A DNA stretch of 64,000 bases from Ascidia mentula. Lineage: Eukaryota; Chordata; Ascidiacea; Phlebobranchia; Ascidiidae. Shown piece by piece: positions 41,301-54,119 of this stretch. How positions within the stretch are numbered: the first letter of the stretch is position 1; each line of letters begins with the position of its first letter. The stretch spans positions 1,617,001 through 1,681,000 of the forward strand of contig OX387204.1 of the NCBI GenBank assembly GCA_947561715.1, in the 5' to 3' direction. The translations under genes were made by a program, and so were the position numbers. The notes beneath the pieces were generated by a model that saw only the letters and a program-made list of their open reading frames with translations, made no database searches and was not told the DNA's origin.

Positions 41301-43990
41301 GGTGGTTCGAGAGGCTGCTGAAACCGGCCCAAACCGGTTTAAACCAGGAATATTCCGGCGAATTCGGTCAGGAACCGGTTATTTTTGTTTTGGCCAGAAT
41401 CCGGAAAAACGGAAAGGGGTTAGCCTTGGTGTTTTTTCAAAAATCCACCGAAAATTTCATCCCTCTAATTCCGGTTTAAACCAGTTTGGAGGTTCGAGAG
41501 GCTGCTGAAACCGGCCCAAACCGGTTTAAACCTGGAATATTCCGGCGAATTCGGCCAGGAACCGGTTATTTTGGATTTGGCCAAAATCCGGAAAAAAACG
41601 GAAAGGGGTTAGCCTTGGTGTTTTTTCAGAAATCCACCGAAAATTTCATCCCTCTAATTCCGGTTTAAACCGGTTTGGTGGGTCGAGAGGCTGCTGAAAC
41701 CGGCCCAAACCGGTTTAAACCTGGAATATTCCGGCGAATTCGGCCAGGAACCGGTTAGTTTTTTTCCGGCGAATTCGGCCAGGAACCGGTTATTTTGGAT
41801 TTGGCCAAAATCCGGAAAAAACGGAAAGGGGTTAGCCTTGGTGTTTTTTCAAAAATCCACCGCAAATTTCATCCCTCTAATTCCGGTTTAAACCGGTTTG
41901 GTGGGTCGAGAGGCTGCTGAAACCGGCCCAAACCGGTTTAAACCTGGTATATTCCGGCGAATTCGGCCAGGAACCGGTTATTTTTGTTTTGGCCAGAATC
42001 CGGAAAAACGGAAAGGGGTTAGCCTTGGTGTTTTTTCAGAAATCGACCGAAATTTTCAACTCTCCGGTTTAAACCGATTTGGAGGTTCAAGAGGCTGCTG
42101 AAACCGGCCCAAATCGGATTAAACCTGGAATATTCCGGCGAATTCGGCCAGGAACCGGTTAGTTTTGTTTTGGCCAGAATCCGAAAAAACGGAAAGGGGT
42201 TAGCCTTGGTGTTTTTTCAAAAATCGACCGAAATTTTCATCTCTCCAATTCCGGTTTAAACCGATTTGGAGGTTCGAGAGGCTGCTGAAACCGGCCCAAA
42301 CCGGTTTAAACCTGGAATATTCCGGCGAATTCGGCCAGGAACCGGTTATTTTTGTTTTGGCCAGAATCCGGAAAAACGGAAAGGGGTTAGCCTTGGTGTT
42401 TTTTCAGAAATCGACCGAAATTTCATCCCTCTAATTCCGGTTTAAACCGGTTTGGTGGTTCGAGAGGCTGCTGAAACCGGCCCAAACCGGTTTAAACCTG
42501 GAATATTCCGGCGAATTCGGCCAGGAACCGGTTAGTTTTGTTTTGGCCAGAATCCGGAAAAACGGAAAGGGGTTAGCCTTGGTGTTTTTTCAAAAATCGA
42601 CCGAAAATTTCATCCCTCTAATTCCGGTTTAAACCAGTTTGGAGGTTCGAGAGGCTGCTGAAACCGGCCCAAACCGGTTTAAACCTGGAATATTCCGGCG
42701 AATTCGGCCAGGAACCGGTTAGTTTTGTTTTGGCCAGAATATGGAAAAACGGAAAGGGGTTAGCCTTGGTGTTTTTTCAAAAATTGACCGAAATTTTCAT
42801 CTCTCCAATTCCGGTTTAAACCAGTTTGGAGGTTCGAGAGGCTGCTGAAACCGGCCCAAACCGGTTTAAACCTGGAATATTCCGGCGAATTCGGCCAGGA
42901 ACCGGTTAGTTTTGTTTTGGCCAGAATCCGGAAAAACGGAAAGGGGTTAGCCTTGGTGTTTTTTCAAAAATCGACCGAAAATTTCATCCCTCTAATTCCG
43001 GTTTAAACCAGTTTGGAGGTTCGAGAGGCTGCTGAAACCGGCCCAAACCGGTTTAAACCTGGAATATTCCGGCAAATTCGGCCAGGAACCGGTTAGTTTT
43101 GTTTTGGCCAAAATCCGGAAAAACGGAAAGGGGTTAGCCTTGGTGTTTTTTCAAAAATCGACCGAAATTTTCATCTCTCCGGTTTAAACCGGTTTGGAGG
43201 TTCGAGAGGGTGCTGAAACCGGCCCAAACCGGTTTAAACCTGGAATATTCCGGCGAATTCGGCCAGGAACCGGTTAGTTTTGTTTTGGCCAGAATCCGGA
43301 AAAACGGAAAGGGGTTAGCCTTGGTGTTTTTTCAAAAATTGACCGAAATTTTCATCTCTCCAATTCCGGTTTAAACCAGTTTGGAGGTTCGAGAGGCTGC
43401 TGAAACCGGCCCAAACCGGTTTAAACCTGGAATATTCCGGCGAATTCGGCCAGGAACCGGTTAGTTTTGTTTTGGCCAGAATCCGGAAAAACGGAAAGGC
43501 CTTGGTGTTTTTTCAAAAATCGACCGAAATTTTCAACTCTCCGGTTTAAACCGATTTGGAGGTTCAAGAGGCTGCTGAAACCGGCCCAAATCGGATTAAA
43601 CCTGGAATATTCCGGCGAATTCGGCCAGGAACCGGTTAGTTTTGTTTTGGCCAGAATCCGAAAAAACGGAAAGGGGTTAGCCTTGGTGTTTTTTCAAAAA
43701 TCGACCGAAAATTTCAACCCTCTAATTCCGGTTTAAACCGGTTTGGTGGTTCGAGAGGCTGCTGAAACCGGTCCAAACCGGTTTAAACCTGGAATATTCC
43801 GGCGAATTCGGCCAGGAACCGGTTATTTTTGTTTTGGCCAGAATCCGGAAAAACGGAAAGGGGTTAGCCTTGGTGTTTTTCAGAAATCCACCAAAAATTT
43901 CATCCCTCTAATTCCGGTTTAAACCGGTTTGGTGGGTCGAAAGGCTGCTGAAACCGGCCCAAACCGGTTTAAACCTGGAATATTCCGGCG
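38309..43990 (+). repeat. Higher-order block pair, about 2.8-3.0 kb each
   Basis: Monomer variants at 38309, 38496 and 38908 recur in the same order at 41299, 41486 and 41898 (offset 2990). Later ones recur at offset about 2809 (40658 and 43467). The drop of about one monomer between the two offsets marks a one-unit loss in the second block near 42,700. This points to tandem duplication of 15-16 monomers by unequal exchange. Confidence 0.8.
38760..38810 (+). repeat. Monomer variant with about 40-bp internal duplication
   Basis: TTCCGGCGAATTCGGCC plus GGAACCGGTTA is present twice in succession, joined by a T run. The same variant recurs near 41,760, 44,010, 45,520, 48,520, 52,420 and 53,720. 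Because the junction looks the same each time, it was probably made once and spread by block duplication, making it a useful lineage marker within the array. Confidence 0.75.
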
Positions 43991-46900
43991 AATTCGGCCA
44001 GGAACCGGTTAGTTTTTTTCCGGCGAATTCGGCCAGGAACCGGGTATTTTGGATTTGGCCAAAATCCGGAAAAAACGGAAAGGGGTTAGCCTTGGTGTTT
44101 TTCCGAAAATCGACCGAAAATTTCATCTCTCCGGTTTAAACCGATTTGGAGGTTCGAGAGGCTGCTGAAACCGGCCCAAACCGGTTTAAACCTGGAATAT
44201 TCCGGCGAATTCGGCCAGGAACCGGTTAGTTTTGTTTTGGCCAGAATCCGGAGAAACGGAAAGGGGTTAGCCTTGGTGTTTTTCCGAAAATCGACCGAAA
44301 TTTTCATCTCTCCGGTTTAAACCGATTTGGAGGTTCGAGAGGCTGCTGAAACCGGCCCAAACCGGTTTAAACCTGGAATATTCCGGCGAATTCGGCCAGG
44401 AACCGGTTAGTTTTGTTTTGGCCAGAATCCGGAGAAACGGAAAGGGGTTAGCCTTGGTGTTTTTTCAAAAATCGACCGAAATTTTCATCTCTCCAATTCC
44501 GGTTTAAACCGGTTTGGAGGTTCGAGAGGCTGCTGAAACCGGCCCAAACCGGTTTAAACCTGGAATATTCCGGCGAATTCGGCCAGGAACCGGTTAGTTT
44601 TGTTTTGGCCAGAATCCGGAGAAACGGAAAGGGGTTAGCCTTGGTGTTTTTTCAAAAATCGACCGAAAATTTCATCCCTCTAATTCCGGTTTAAACCAGT
44701 TTGGAGGTTCGAGAGGCTGCTGAAACCGGCCCAAACCGGTTTAAACCTGGAATATTCCGGCAAATTCGGCCAGGAACCGGTTAGTTTTGTTTTGGCCAAA
44801 ATCCGGAAAAACGGAAAGGGGTTAGCCTTGGTGTTTTTTCAAAAATCGACCGAAATTTTCATCTCTCCGGTTTAAACCGGTTTGGAGGTTCGAGAGGGTG
44901 CTGAAACCGGCCCAAACCGGTTTAAACCTGGAATATTCCGGCGAATTCGGCCAGGAACCGGTTAGTTTTGTTTTGGCCAGAATCCGGAAAAACGGAAAGG
45001 GGTTAGCCTTGGTGTTTTTTCAAAAATCGACCGAAATTTTCATCTCTCCAATTCCGGTTTAAACCGGTTTGGAGGTTCGAGAGGCTGCTGAAACCGGCCC
45101 AAACCGGTTTAAACCTGGAATATTCCGGCGAATTCGGCCAGGAACCGGTTAGTTTTGTTTTGGCCAGAATATGGAAAAACGGAAAGGCCTTGGTGTTTTT
45201 TCAAAAATCGACCGAAATTTTCAACTCTCCAATTCCGGTTTAAACCGGTTTGGAGGTTGAAGAGGCTGCTGAAACCGGCCCAAATCGGTTTAAACCTGGA
45301 ATATTCCGGCGAATTCGGCCAGGAACCGGTTAGTTTTGTTTTGGCCAGAATCCGGAAAAACGGAAAGGGGTTAGCCTTGGTGTTTTTTCAAAAATCGACC
45401 GAAAATTTCATCCCTTCAATTCCGGTTTAAACCGGTTTGGTGGTTCGAGAGGCTGCTGAAACCGGCCCAAACCGGTTTAAACCTGGAATATTCCGGCGAA
45501 TTCGGCCAGGAACCGGTTAGTTTTTTTCCGGCGAATTCGGCCAGGAACCGGTTATTTTGGATTTGGCCAAAATCCGGAAAAAACGGAAAGGGGTTAGCCT
45601 TGGTGTTTTTTCAAAAATCGACCGAAAATTTCATCCCTCTAATTCCTGTTTAAACCGGTTTGGAGGTTCGAGAGGCTGCTGAAACCGGCCCAAACCGGTT
45701 TAAACCTGGAATATTCCGGCGAATTCGGCCAGGAACCGGTTAGTTTTGTTTTGGCCAGAATCCGGAAAAACGGAAAGGGGTTAGCCTTGGTGTTTTTTCA
45801 AAAATCGACCGAAAATTTCATCCCTTCAATTCCGGTTTAAACCGGTTTGGTGGTTCGAGAGGCTGCTGAAACCGGCCCAAACCGGTTTAAACCTGGAATA
45901 TTCCGGCGAATTCGGCCAGGAACCGGTTAGTTTTGTTTTTGCCAGAATCCGGAAAAACGGAAAGGGGTTAGCCTTGGTGTTTTTTCAAAAATCGACCGAA
46001 AATTTCATCCCTCTAATTCCTGTTTAAACCGGTTTGGAGGTTCGAGAGGCTGCTGAAACCGGCCCAAACCGGTTTAAACCTGGAATATTCCGGCGAATTC
46101 GGCCAGGAACCGGTTAGTTTTGTTTTGGCCAGAATCCGGAAAAACGGAAAGGGGTTAGCCTTGGTGTTTTTTCAAAAATCGACCGAAAATTTCATCCCTT
46201 CAATTCCGGTTTAAACCGGTTTGGTGGTTCGAGAGGCTGCTGAAACCGGCCCAAACCGGTTTAAACCTGGAATATTCCGGCGAATTCGGCCAGGAACCGG
46301 TTAGTTTTGTTTTTGCCAGAATCCGGAAAAACGGAAAGGGGTTAGCCTTGGTGTTTTTTCAAAAATCGACCGAAAATTTCATCCCTTCAATTCCGGTTTA
46401 AACCGGTTTGGTGGTTCGAGAGGCTGCTGAAACCGGCCCAAACCGGTTTAAACCTGGAATATTCCGGCGAATTCGGCCAGGAACCGGTTAGTTTTGTTTT
46501 TGCCAGAATCCGGAAAAACGGAAAGGGGTTAGCCTTGGTGTTTTTTCAAAAATCGACCGAAATTTTCATCTCTCCGGTTTAAACCGATTTGGAGGTTCGA
46601 GAGGCTGCTGAAACCGGCCCAAACCGGTTTAAACCTGGAATATTACGGCGAATTCGGCCAGGAACCGGTTAGTTTTGTTTTTGCCAGAATCCGGAAAAAC
46701 GGAAAGGGGTTAGCCTTGGTGTTTTTTCAGAAATCCACCGAAAATTTCATCCCTCTAATTCCGGTTTAAACCGGTTTGGTGGTTCGAGAGGCTGCTGAAA
46801 CCGGCCCAAACCGGTTTAAACCTGGTATATTCCGGCGAATTCGGCCAGGAACCGGTTAGTTTTGTTTTTGCCAGAATCCGGAAAAACGGAAAGGGGTTAG

Positions 46901-49900
46901 CCTTGGTGTTTTTTCAGAAATCGACCGAAATTTCATCCCTCTAATTCCGGTTTAAACCGGTTTGGTGGTTCGAGAGGCTGCTGAAACCGGCCCAAACCGG
47001 TTTAAACCTGGAATATTCCGGCGAATTCGGCCAGGAACCGGTTAGTTTTGTTTTGGCCAGAATCCGGAAAAACGGAAAGGGGTTAGCCTTGGTGTTTTTT
47101 CAAAAATCGACCGAAAATTTCATCCCTCTAATTCCGGTTTAAACCAGTTTGGAGGTTCGAGAGGCTGCTGAAACCGGCCCAAACCGGTTTAAACCTGGAA
47201 TATTCCGGCGAATTCGGCCAGGAACCGGTTAGTTTTGTTTTGGCCAGAATATGGAAAAACGGAAAGGGGTTAGCCTTGGTGTTTTTTCAAAAATTGACCG
47301 AAATTTTCATCTCTCCAATTCCGGTTTAAACCAGTTTGGAGGTTCGAGAGGCTGCTGAAACCGGCCCAAACCGGTTTAAACCTGGAATATTCCGGCGAAT
47401 TCGGCCAGGAACCGGTTAGTTTTGTTTTGGCCAGAATCCGGAAAAACGGAAAGGGGTTAGCCTTGGTGTTTTTTCAAAAATCGACCGAAAATTTCATCCC
47501 TCTAATTCCGGTTTAAACCAGTTTGGAGGTTCGAGAGGCTGCTGAAACCGGCCCAAACCGGTTTAAACCTGGAACATTCCGGCAAATTCGGCCAGGAACC
47601 GGTTAGTTTTGTTTTGGCCAAAATCCGGAAAAACGGAAAGGGGTTAGCCTTGGTGTTTTTTCAAAAATCGACCGAAATTTTCATCTCTCCGGTTTAAACC
47701 GGTTTGGAGGTTCGAGAGGGTGCTGAAACCGGCCCAAACCGGTTTAAACCTGGAATATTCCGGCGAATTCGGCCAGGAACCGGTTAGTTTTGTTTTGGCC
47801 AGAATCCGGAAAAACGGAAAGGGGTTAGCCTTGGTGTTTTTTCAAAAATTGACCGAAATTTTCATCTCTCCAATTCCGGTTTAAACCAGTTTGGAGGTTC
47901 GAGAGGCTGCTGAAACCGGCCCAAACCGGTTTAAACCTGGAATATTCCGGCGAATTCGGCCAGGAACCGGTTAGTTTTGTTTTGGCCAGAATCCGGAAAA
48001 ACGGAAAGGCCTTGGTGTTTTTTCAAAAATCGACCGAAATTTTCAACTCTCCGGTTTAAACCGATTTGGAGGTTCAAGAGGCTGCTGAAACCGGCCCAAA
48101 TCGGATTAAACCTGGAATATTCCGGCGAATTCGGCCAGGAACCGGTTAGTTTTGTTTTGGCCAGAATCCGAAAAAACGGAAAGGGGTTAGCCTTGGTGTT
48201 TTTTCAAAAATCGACCGAAAATTTCAACCCTCTAATTCCGGTTTAAACCGGTTTGGTGGTTCGAGAGGCTGCTGAAACCGGTCCAAACCGGTTTAAACCT
48301 GGAATATTCCGGCGAATTCGGCCAGGAACCGGTTATTTTTGTTTTGGCCAGAATCCGGAAAAACGGAAAGGGGTTAGCCTTGGTGTTTTTCAGAAATCCA
48401 CCAAAAATTTCATCCCTCTAATTCCGGTTTAAACCGGTTTGGTGGGTCGAAAGGCTGCTGAAACCGGCCCAAACCGGTTTAAACCTGGAATATTCCGGCG
48501 AATTCGGCCAGGAACCGGTTAGTTTTTTTCCGGCGAATTCGGCCAGGAACCGGTTATTTTGGATTTGGCCAAAATCCGGAAAAAACGGAAAGGGGTTAGC
48601 CTTGGTGTTTTTCCGAAAATCGACCGAAAATTTCATCTCTCCGGTTTAAACCGATTTGGAGGTTCGAGAGGCTGCTGAAACCGGCCCAAACCGGTTTAAA
48701 CCTGGAATATTCCGGCGAATTCGGCCAGGAACCGGTTAGTTTTGTTTTGGCCAGAATCCGGAAAAACGGAAAGGGGTTAGCCTTGGTGTTTTTCCGAAAA
48801 TCGACCGAAATTTTCATCTCTCCGGTTTAAACCGATTTGGAGGTTCGAGAGGCTGCTGAAACCTGCCCAAACCGGTTTAAACCTGGAATATTCCGGCGAA
48901 TTCGGCCAGGAACCGGTTAGTTTTGTTTTGGCCAGAATCCGGAGAAACGGAAAGGGGTTAGCCTTGGTGTTTTTTCAAAAATCGACCGAAATTTTCATCT
49001 CTCCAATTCCGGTTTAAACCGGTTTGGAGGTTCGAGAGGCTGCTGAAACCGGCCCAAACCGGTTTAAACCTGGAATATTCCGGCGAATTCGGCCAGGAAC
49101 CGGTTAGTTTTGTTTTGGCCAGAATCCGGAGAAACGGAAAGGGGTTAGCCTTGGTGTTTTTTCAAAAATCGACCGAAATTTTCATCTCTCCAATTCCGGT
49201 TTAAACCGGTTTGGAGGTTCGAGAGGCTGCTGAAACCGGCCCAAACCGGTTTAAACCTGGAATATTCCGGCGAATTCGGCCAGGAACCGGTTAGTTTTGT
49301 TTTGGCCAGAATCCGGAAAAACGGAAAGGGGTTAGCCTTGGTGTTTTTTCAAAAATCGACCGAAAATTTCATCCCTCTAATTCCGGTTTAAACCAGTTTG
49401 GAGGTTCGAGAGGCTGCTGAAACCGGCCCAAACCGGTTTAAACCTGGAATATTCCGGCAAATTCGGCCAGGAACCGGTTAGTTTTGTTTTGGCCAAAATC
49501 CGGAAAAACGGAAAGGGGTTAGCCTTGGTGTTTTTTCAAAAATCGACCGAAATTTTCATCTCTCCGGTTTAAACCGGTTTGGAGGTTCGAGAGGGTGCTG
49601 AAACCGGCCCAAACCGGTTTAAACCTGGAATATTCCGGCGAATTCGGCCAGGAACCGGTTAGTTTTGTTTTGGCCAGAATCCGGAAAAACGGAAAGGGGT
49701 TAGCCTTGGTGTTTTTTCAAAAATCGACCGAAATTTTCATCTCTCCAATTCCGGTTTAAACCGGTTTGGAGGTTCGAGAGGCTGCTGAAACCGGCCCAAA
49801 CCGGTTTAAACCTGGAATATTCCGGCGAATTCGGCCAGGAACCGGTTAGTTTTGTTTTGGCCAGAATCCGGAAAAACGGAAAGGCCTTGGTGTTTTTTCA

Positions 49901-50127
49901 AAAATCGACCGAAATTTTCAACTCTCCAATTCCGGTTTAAACCGGTTTGGAGGTTGAAGAGGCTGCTGAAACCGGCCCAAATCGGATTAAACCTGGAATA
50001 TTCCGGCGAATTCGGCCAGGAACCGGTTAGTTTTGTTTTGGCCAGAATCCGGAAAAACGGAAAGGGGTTAGCCTTGGTGTTTTTTCAAAAATCGACCGAA
50101 AATTTCATCCCTTCAATTCCGGTTTAA
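43467..50127 (+). repeat. Higher-order block pair with about 4.5-kb offset
   Basis: Variant-marked monomers at 43467, 43908 and 44086 recur at 47977, 48418 and 48596 (offset 4510). The variant at 45155 recurs at 49852 (4697) and again at 55049 (5197). The changing offsets mean units were gained between copies. Confidence 0.7.
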
Positions 50128-51515
50128 ACCGGTTTGGTGGTTCGAGAGGCTGCTGAAACCGGCCCAAACCGGTTTAAACCTGGAATATTCCGGCGAATTC
50201 GGCCAGGAACCGGTTAGTTTTGTTTTGGCCAGAATCCGGAAAAACGGAAAGGGGTTAGCCTTGGTGTTTTTTCAAAAATCGACCGAAATTTTCATCTCTC
50301 CGGTTTAAACCGATTTGGAGGTTCGAGAGGCTGCTGAAACCGGCCCAAACCGGTTTAAACCTGGAATATTACGGCGAATTCGGCCAGGAACCGGTTAGTT
50401 TTGTTTTTGCCAGAATCCGGAAAAACGGAAAGGGGTTAGCCTTGGTGTTTTTTCAGAAATCCACCGAAAATTTCATCCCTCTAATTCCGGTTTAAACCGG
50501 TTTGGTGGTTCGAGAGGCTGCTGAAACCGGCCCAAACCGGTTTAAACCTGGTATATTCCGGCGAATTCGGCCAGGAACCGGTTAGTTTTGTTTTTGCCAG
50601 AATCCGGAAAAACGGAAAGGGGTTAGCCTTGGTGTTTTTTCAGAAATCGACCGAAATTTCATCCCTCTAATTCCGGTTTAAACCGGTTTGGTGGTTCGAG
50701 AGGCTGCTGAAACCGGCCCAAACCGGTTTAAACCTGGAATATTCCGGCGAATTCGGCCAGGAACCGGTTAGTTTTGTTTTGGCCAGAATCCGGAAAAACG
50801 GAAAGGGGTTAGCCTTGGTGTTTTTTCAAAAATCGACCGAAAATTTGATCCCTCTAATTCCGGTTTAAACCAGTTTGGAGGTTCGAGAGGCTGCTGAAAC
50901 CGGCCCAAACCGGTTTAAACCTGGAATATTCCGGCGAATTCGGCCAGGAACCGGTTAGTTTTGTTTTGGCCAGAATATGGAAAAACGGAAAGGGGTTAGC
51001 CTTGGTGTTTTTTCAAAAATTGACCGAAAATTTCATCTCTCCAATTCCGGTTTAAACCAGTTTGGAGGTTCGAGAGGCTGCTGAAACCGGCCCAAACCGG
51101 TTTAAACCTGGAATATTCCGGCGAATTCGGCCAGGAACCGGTTAGTTTTGTTTTGGCCAGAATCCGGAAAAACGGAAAGGGGTTAGCCTTGGTGTTTTTT
51201 CAAAAATCGACCGAAAATTTCATCCCTCTAATTCCGGTTTAAACCAGTTTGGAGGTTCGAGAGGCTGCTGAAACCGGCCCAAACCGGTTTAAACCTGGAA
51301 TATTCCGGCAAATTCGGCCAGGAACCGGTTAGTTTTGTTTTGGCCAAAATCCGGAAAAACGGAAAGGGGTTAGCCTTGGTGTTTTTTCAAAAATCGACCG
51401 AAATTTTCATCTCTCCGGTTTAAACCGGTTTGGAGGTTCGAGAGGGTGCTGAAACCGGCCCAAACCGGTTTAAACCTGGAATATTCCGGCGAATTCGGCC
51501 AGGAACCGGTTAGTT

Positions 51516-54119
51516 TTGTTTTGGCCAGAATCCGGAAAAACGGAAAGGCCTTGGTGTTTTTTCAAAAATCGACCGAAATTTTCAACTCTCCGGTTTAAAC
51601 CGATTTGGAGGTTCAAGAGGCTGCTGAAACCGGCCCAAATCGGATTAAACCTGGAATATTCCGGCGAATTCGGCCAGGAACCGGTTAGTTTTGTTTTGGC
51701 CAGAATCCGGAAAAACGGAAAGGCCTTGGTGTTTTTTCAAAAATTGACCGAAATTTTCATCTCTCCAATTCCGGTTTAAACCAGTTTGGAGGTTCGAGAG
51801 GCTGCTGAAACCGGCCCAAACCGGTTTAAACCTGGAATATTCCGGCGAATTCGGCCAGGAACCGGTTAGTTTTGTTTTGGCCAGAATCCGGAAAAACGGA
51901 AAGGCCTTGGTGTTTTTTCAAAAATCGACCGAAATTTTCAACTCTCCGGTTTAAACCGATTTGGAGGTTCAAGAGGCTGCTGAAACCGGCCCAAATCGGA
52001 TTAAACCTGGAATATTCCGGCGAATTCGGCCAGGAACCGGTTAGTTTTGTTTTGGCCAGAATCCGAAAAAACGGAAAGGGGTTAGCCTTGGTGTTTTTTC
52101 AAAAATCGACCGAAAATTTCAACCCTCTAATTCCGGTTTAAACCGGTTTGGTGGTTCGAGAGGCTGCTGAAACCGGTCCAAACCGGTTTAAACCTGGAAT
52201 ATTCCGGCGAATTCGGCCAGGAACCGGTTATTTTTGTTTTGGCCAGAATCCGGAAAAACGGAAAGGGGTTAGCCTTGGTGTTTTTCAGAAATCCACCAAA
52301 AATTTCATTCCTCTAATTCCGGTTTAAACCGGTTTGGTGGGTCGAAAGGCTGCTGAAACCGGCCCAAACCGGTTTAAACCTGGAATATTCCGGCGAATTC
52401 GGCCAGGAACCGGTTAGTTTTTTTCCGGCGAATTCGGCCAGGAACCGGTTATTTTGGATTTGGCCAAAATCCGGAAAAAACGGAAAGGGGTTAGCCTTGG
52501 TGTTTTTCCGAAAATCGACCGAAAATTTCATCTCTCCGGTTTAAACCGATTTGGAGGTTCGAGAGGCTGCTGAAACCGGCCCAAACCGGTTTAAACCTGG
52601 AATATTCCGGCGAATTCGGCCAGGAACCGGTTAGTTTTGTTTTGGCCAGAATCCGGAAAAACGGAAAGGGGTTAGCCTTGGTGTTTTTCCGAAAATCGAC
52701 CGAAATTTTCATCTCTCCGGTTTAAACCGATTTGGAGGTTCGAGAGGCTGCTGAAACCGGCCCAAACCGGTTTAAACCTGGAATATTCCGGCGAATTCGG
52801 CCAGGAACCAGTTAGTTTTGTTTTGGCCAGAATCCGGAAAAACGGAAAGGCCTTGGTGTTTTTTCAAAAATCGACCGAAATTTTCAACTCTCCGGTTTAA
52901 ACCGATTTGGAGGTTCAAGAGGCTGCTGAAACCGGCCCAAATCGGATTAAACCTGGAATATTCCGGCGAATTCGGCCAGGAACCGGTTAGTTTTGTTTTG
53001 GCCAGAATCCGGAAAAACGGAAAGGCCTTGGTGTTTTTTCAAAAATTGACCGAAATTTTCATCTCTCCAATTCCGGTTTAAACCAGTTTGGAGGTTCGAG
53101 AGGCTGCTGAAACCGGCCCAAACCGGTTTAAACCTGGAATTTTCCGGCGAATTCGGCCAGGAACCGGTTAGTTTTGTTTTGGCCAGAATCCGGAAAAACG
53201 GAAAGGCCTTGGTGTTTTTTCAAAAATCGACCGAAATTTTCAACTCTCCGGTTTAAACCGATTTGGAGGTTCAAGAGGCTGCTGAAACCGGCCCAAATCG
53301 GATTAAACCTGGAATATTCCGGCGAATTCGGCCAGGAACCGGTTAGTTTTGTTTTGGCCAGAATCCGAAAAAACGGAAAGGGGTTAGCCTTGGTGTTTTT
53401 TCAAAAATCGACCGAAAATTTCAACCCTCTAATTCCGGTTTAAACCGGTTTGGTGGTTCGAGAGGCTGCTGAAACCGGTCCAAACCGGTTTAAACCTGGA
53501 ATATTCCGGCGAATTCGGCCAGGAACCGGTTATTTTTGTTTTGGCCAGAATCCGGAAAAACGGAAAGGGGTTAGCCTTGGTGTTTTTCAGAAATCCACCA
53601 AAAATTTCATTCCTCTAATTCCGGTTTAAACCGGTTTGGTGGGTCGAAAGGCTGCTGAAACCGGCCCAAACCGGTTTAAACCTGGAATATTCCGGCGAAT
53701 TCGGCCAGGAACCGGTTAGTTTTTTTCCGGCGAATTCGGCCAGGAACCGGTTATTTTGGATTTGGCCAAAATCCGGAAAAAACGGAAAGGGGTTAGCCTT
53801 GGTGTTTTTCCGAAAATCGACCGAAAATTTCATCTCTCCGGTTTAAACCGATTTGGAGGTTCGAGAGGCTGCTGAAACCGGCCCAAACCGGTTTAAACCT
53901 GGAATATTCCGGCGAATTCGGCCAGGAACCGGTTAGTTTTGTTTTGGCCAGAATCCGGAAAAACGGAAAGGGGTTAGCCTTGGTGTTTTTCCGAAAATCG
54001 ACCGAAATTTTCATCTCTCCGGTTTAAACCGATTTGGAGGTTCGAGAGGCTGCTGAAACCGGCCCAAACCGGTTTAAACCTGGAATATTCCGGCGAATTC
54101 GGCCAGGAACCGGTTAGTT
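51516..54119 (+). repeat. 1302-bp higher-order unit, two adjacent copies
   Basis: 51516-52817 and 52818-54119 are direct adjacent repeats of seven monomers each (offset exactly 1302 at four marker positions: 51516/52818, 51872/53174, 52313/53615, 52491/53793). Only scattered single-base differences were noticed, for example AACCAGTT at about 52,808 and GGAATTTTCC at about 53,138. This is the youngest duplication visible in the array. Confidence 0.85.
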
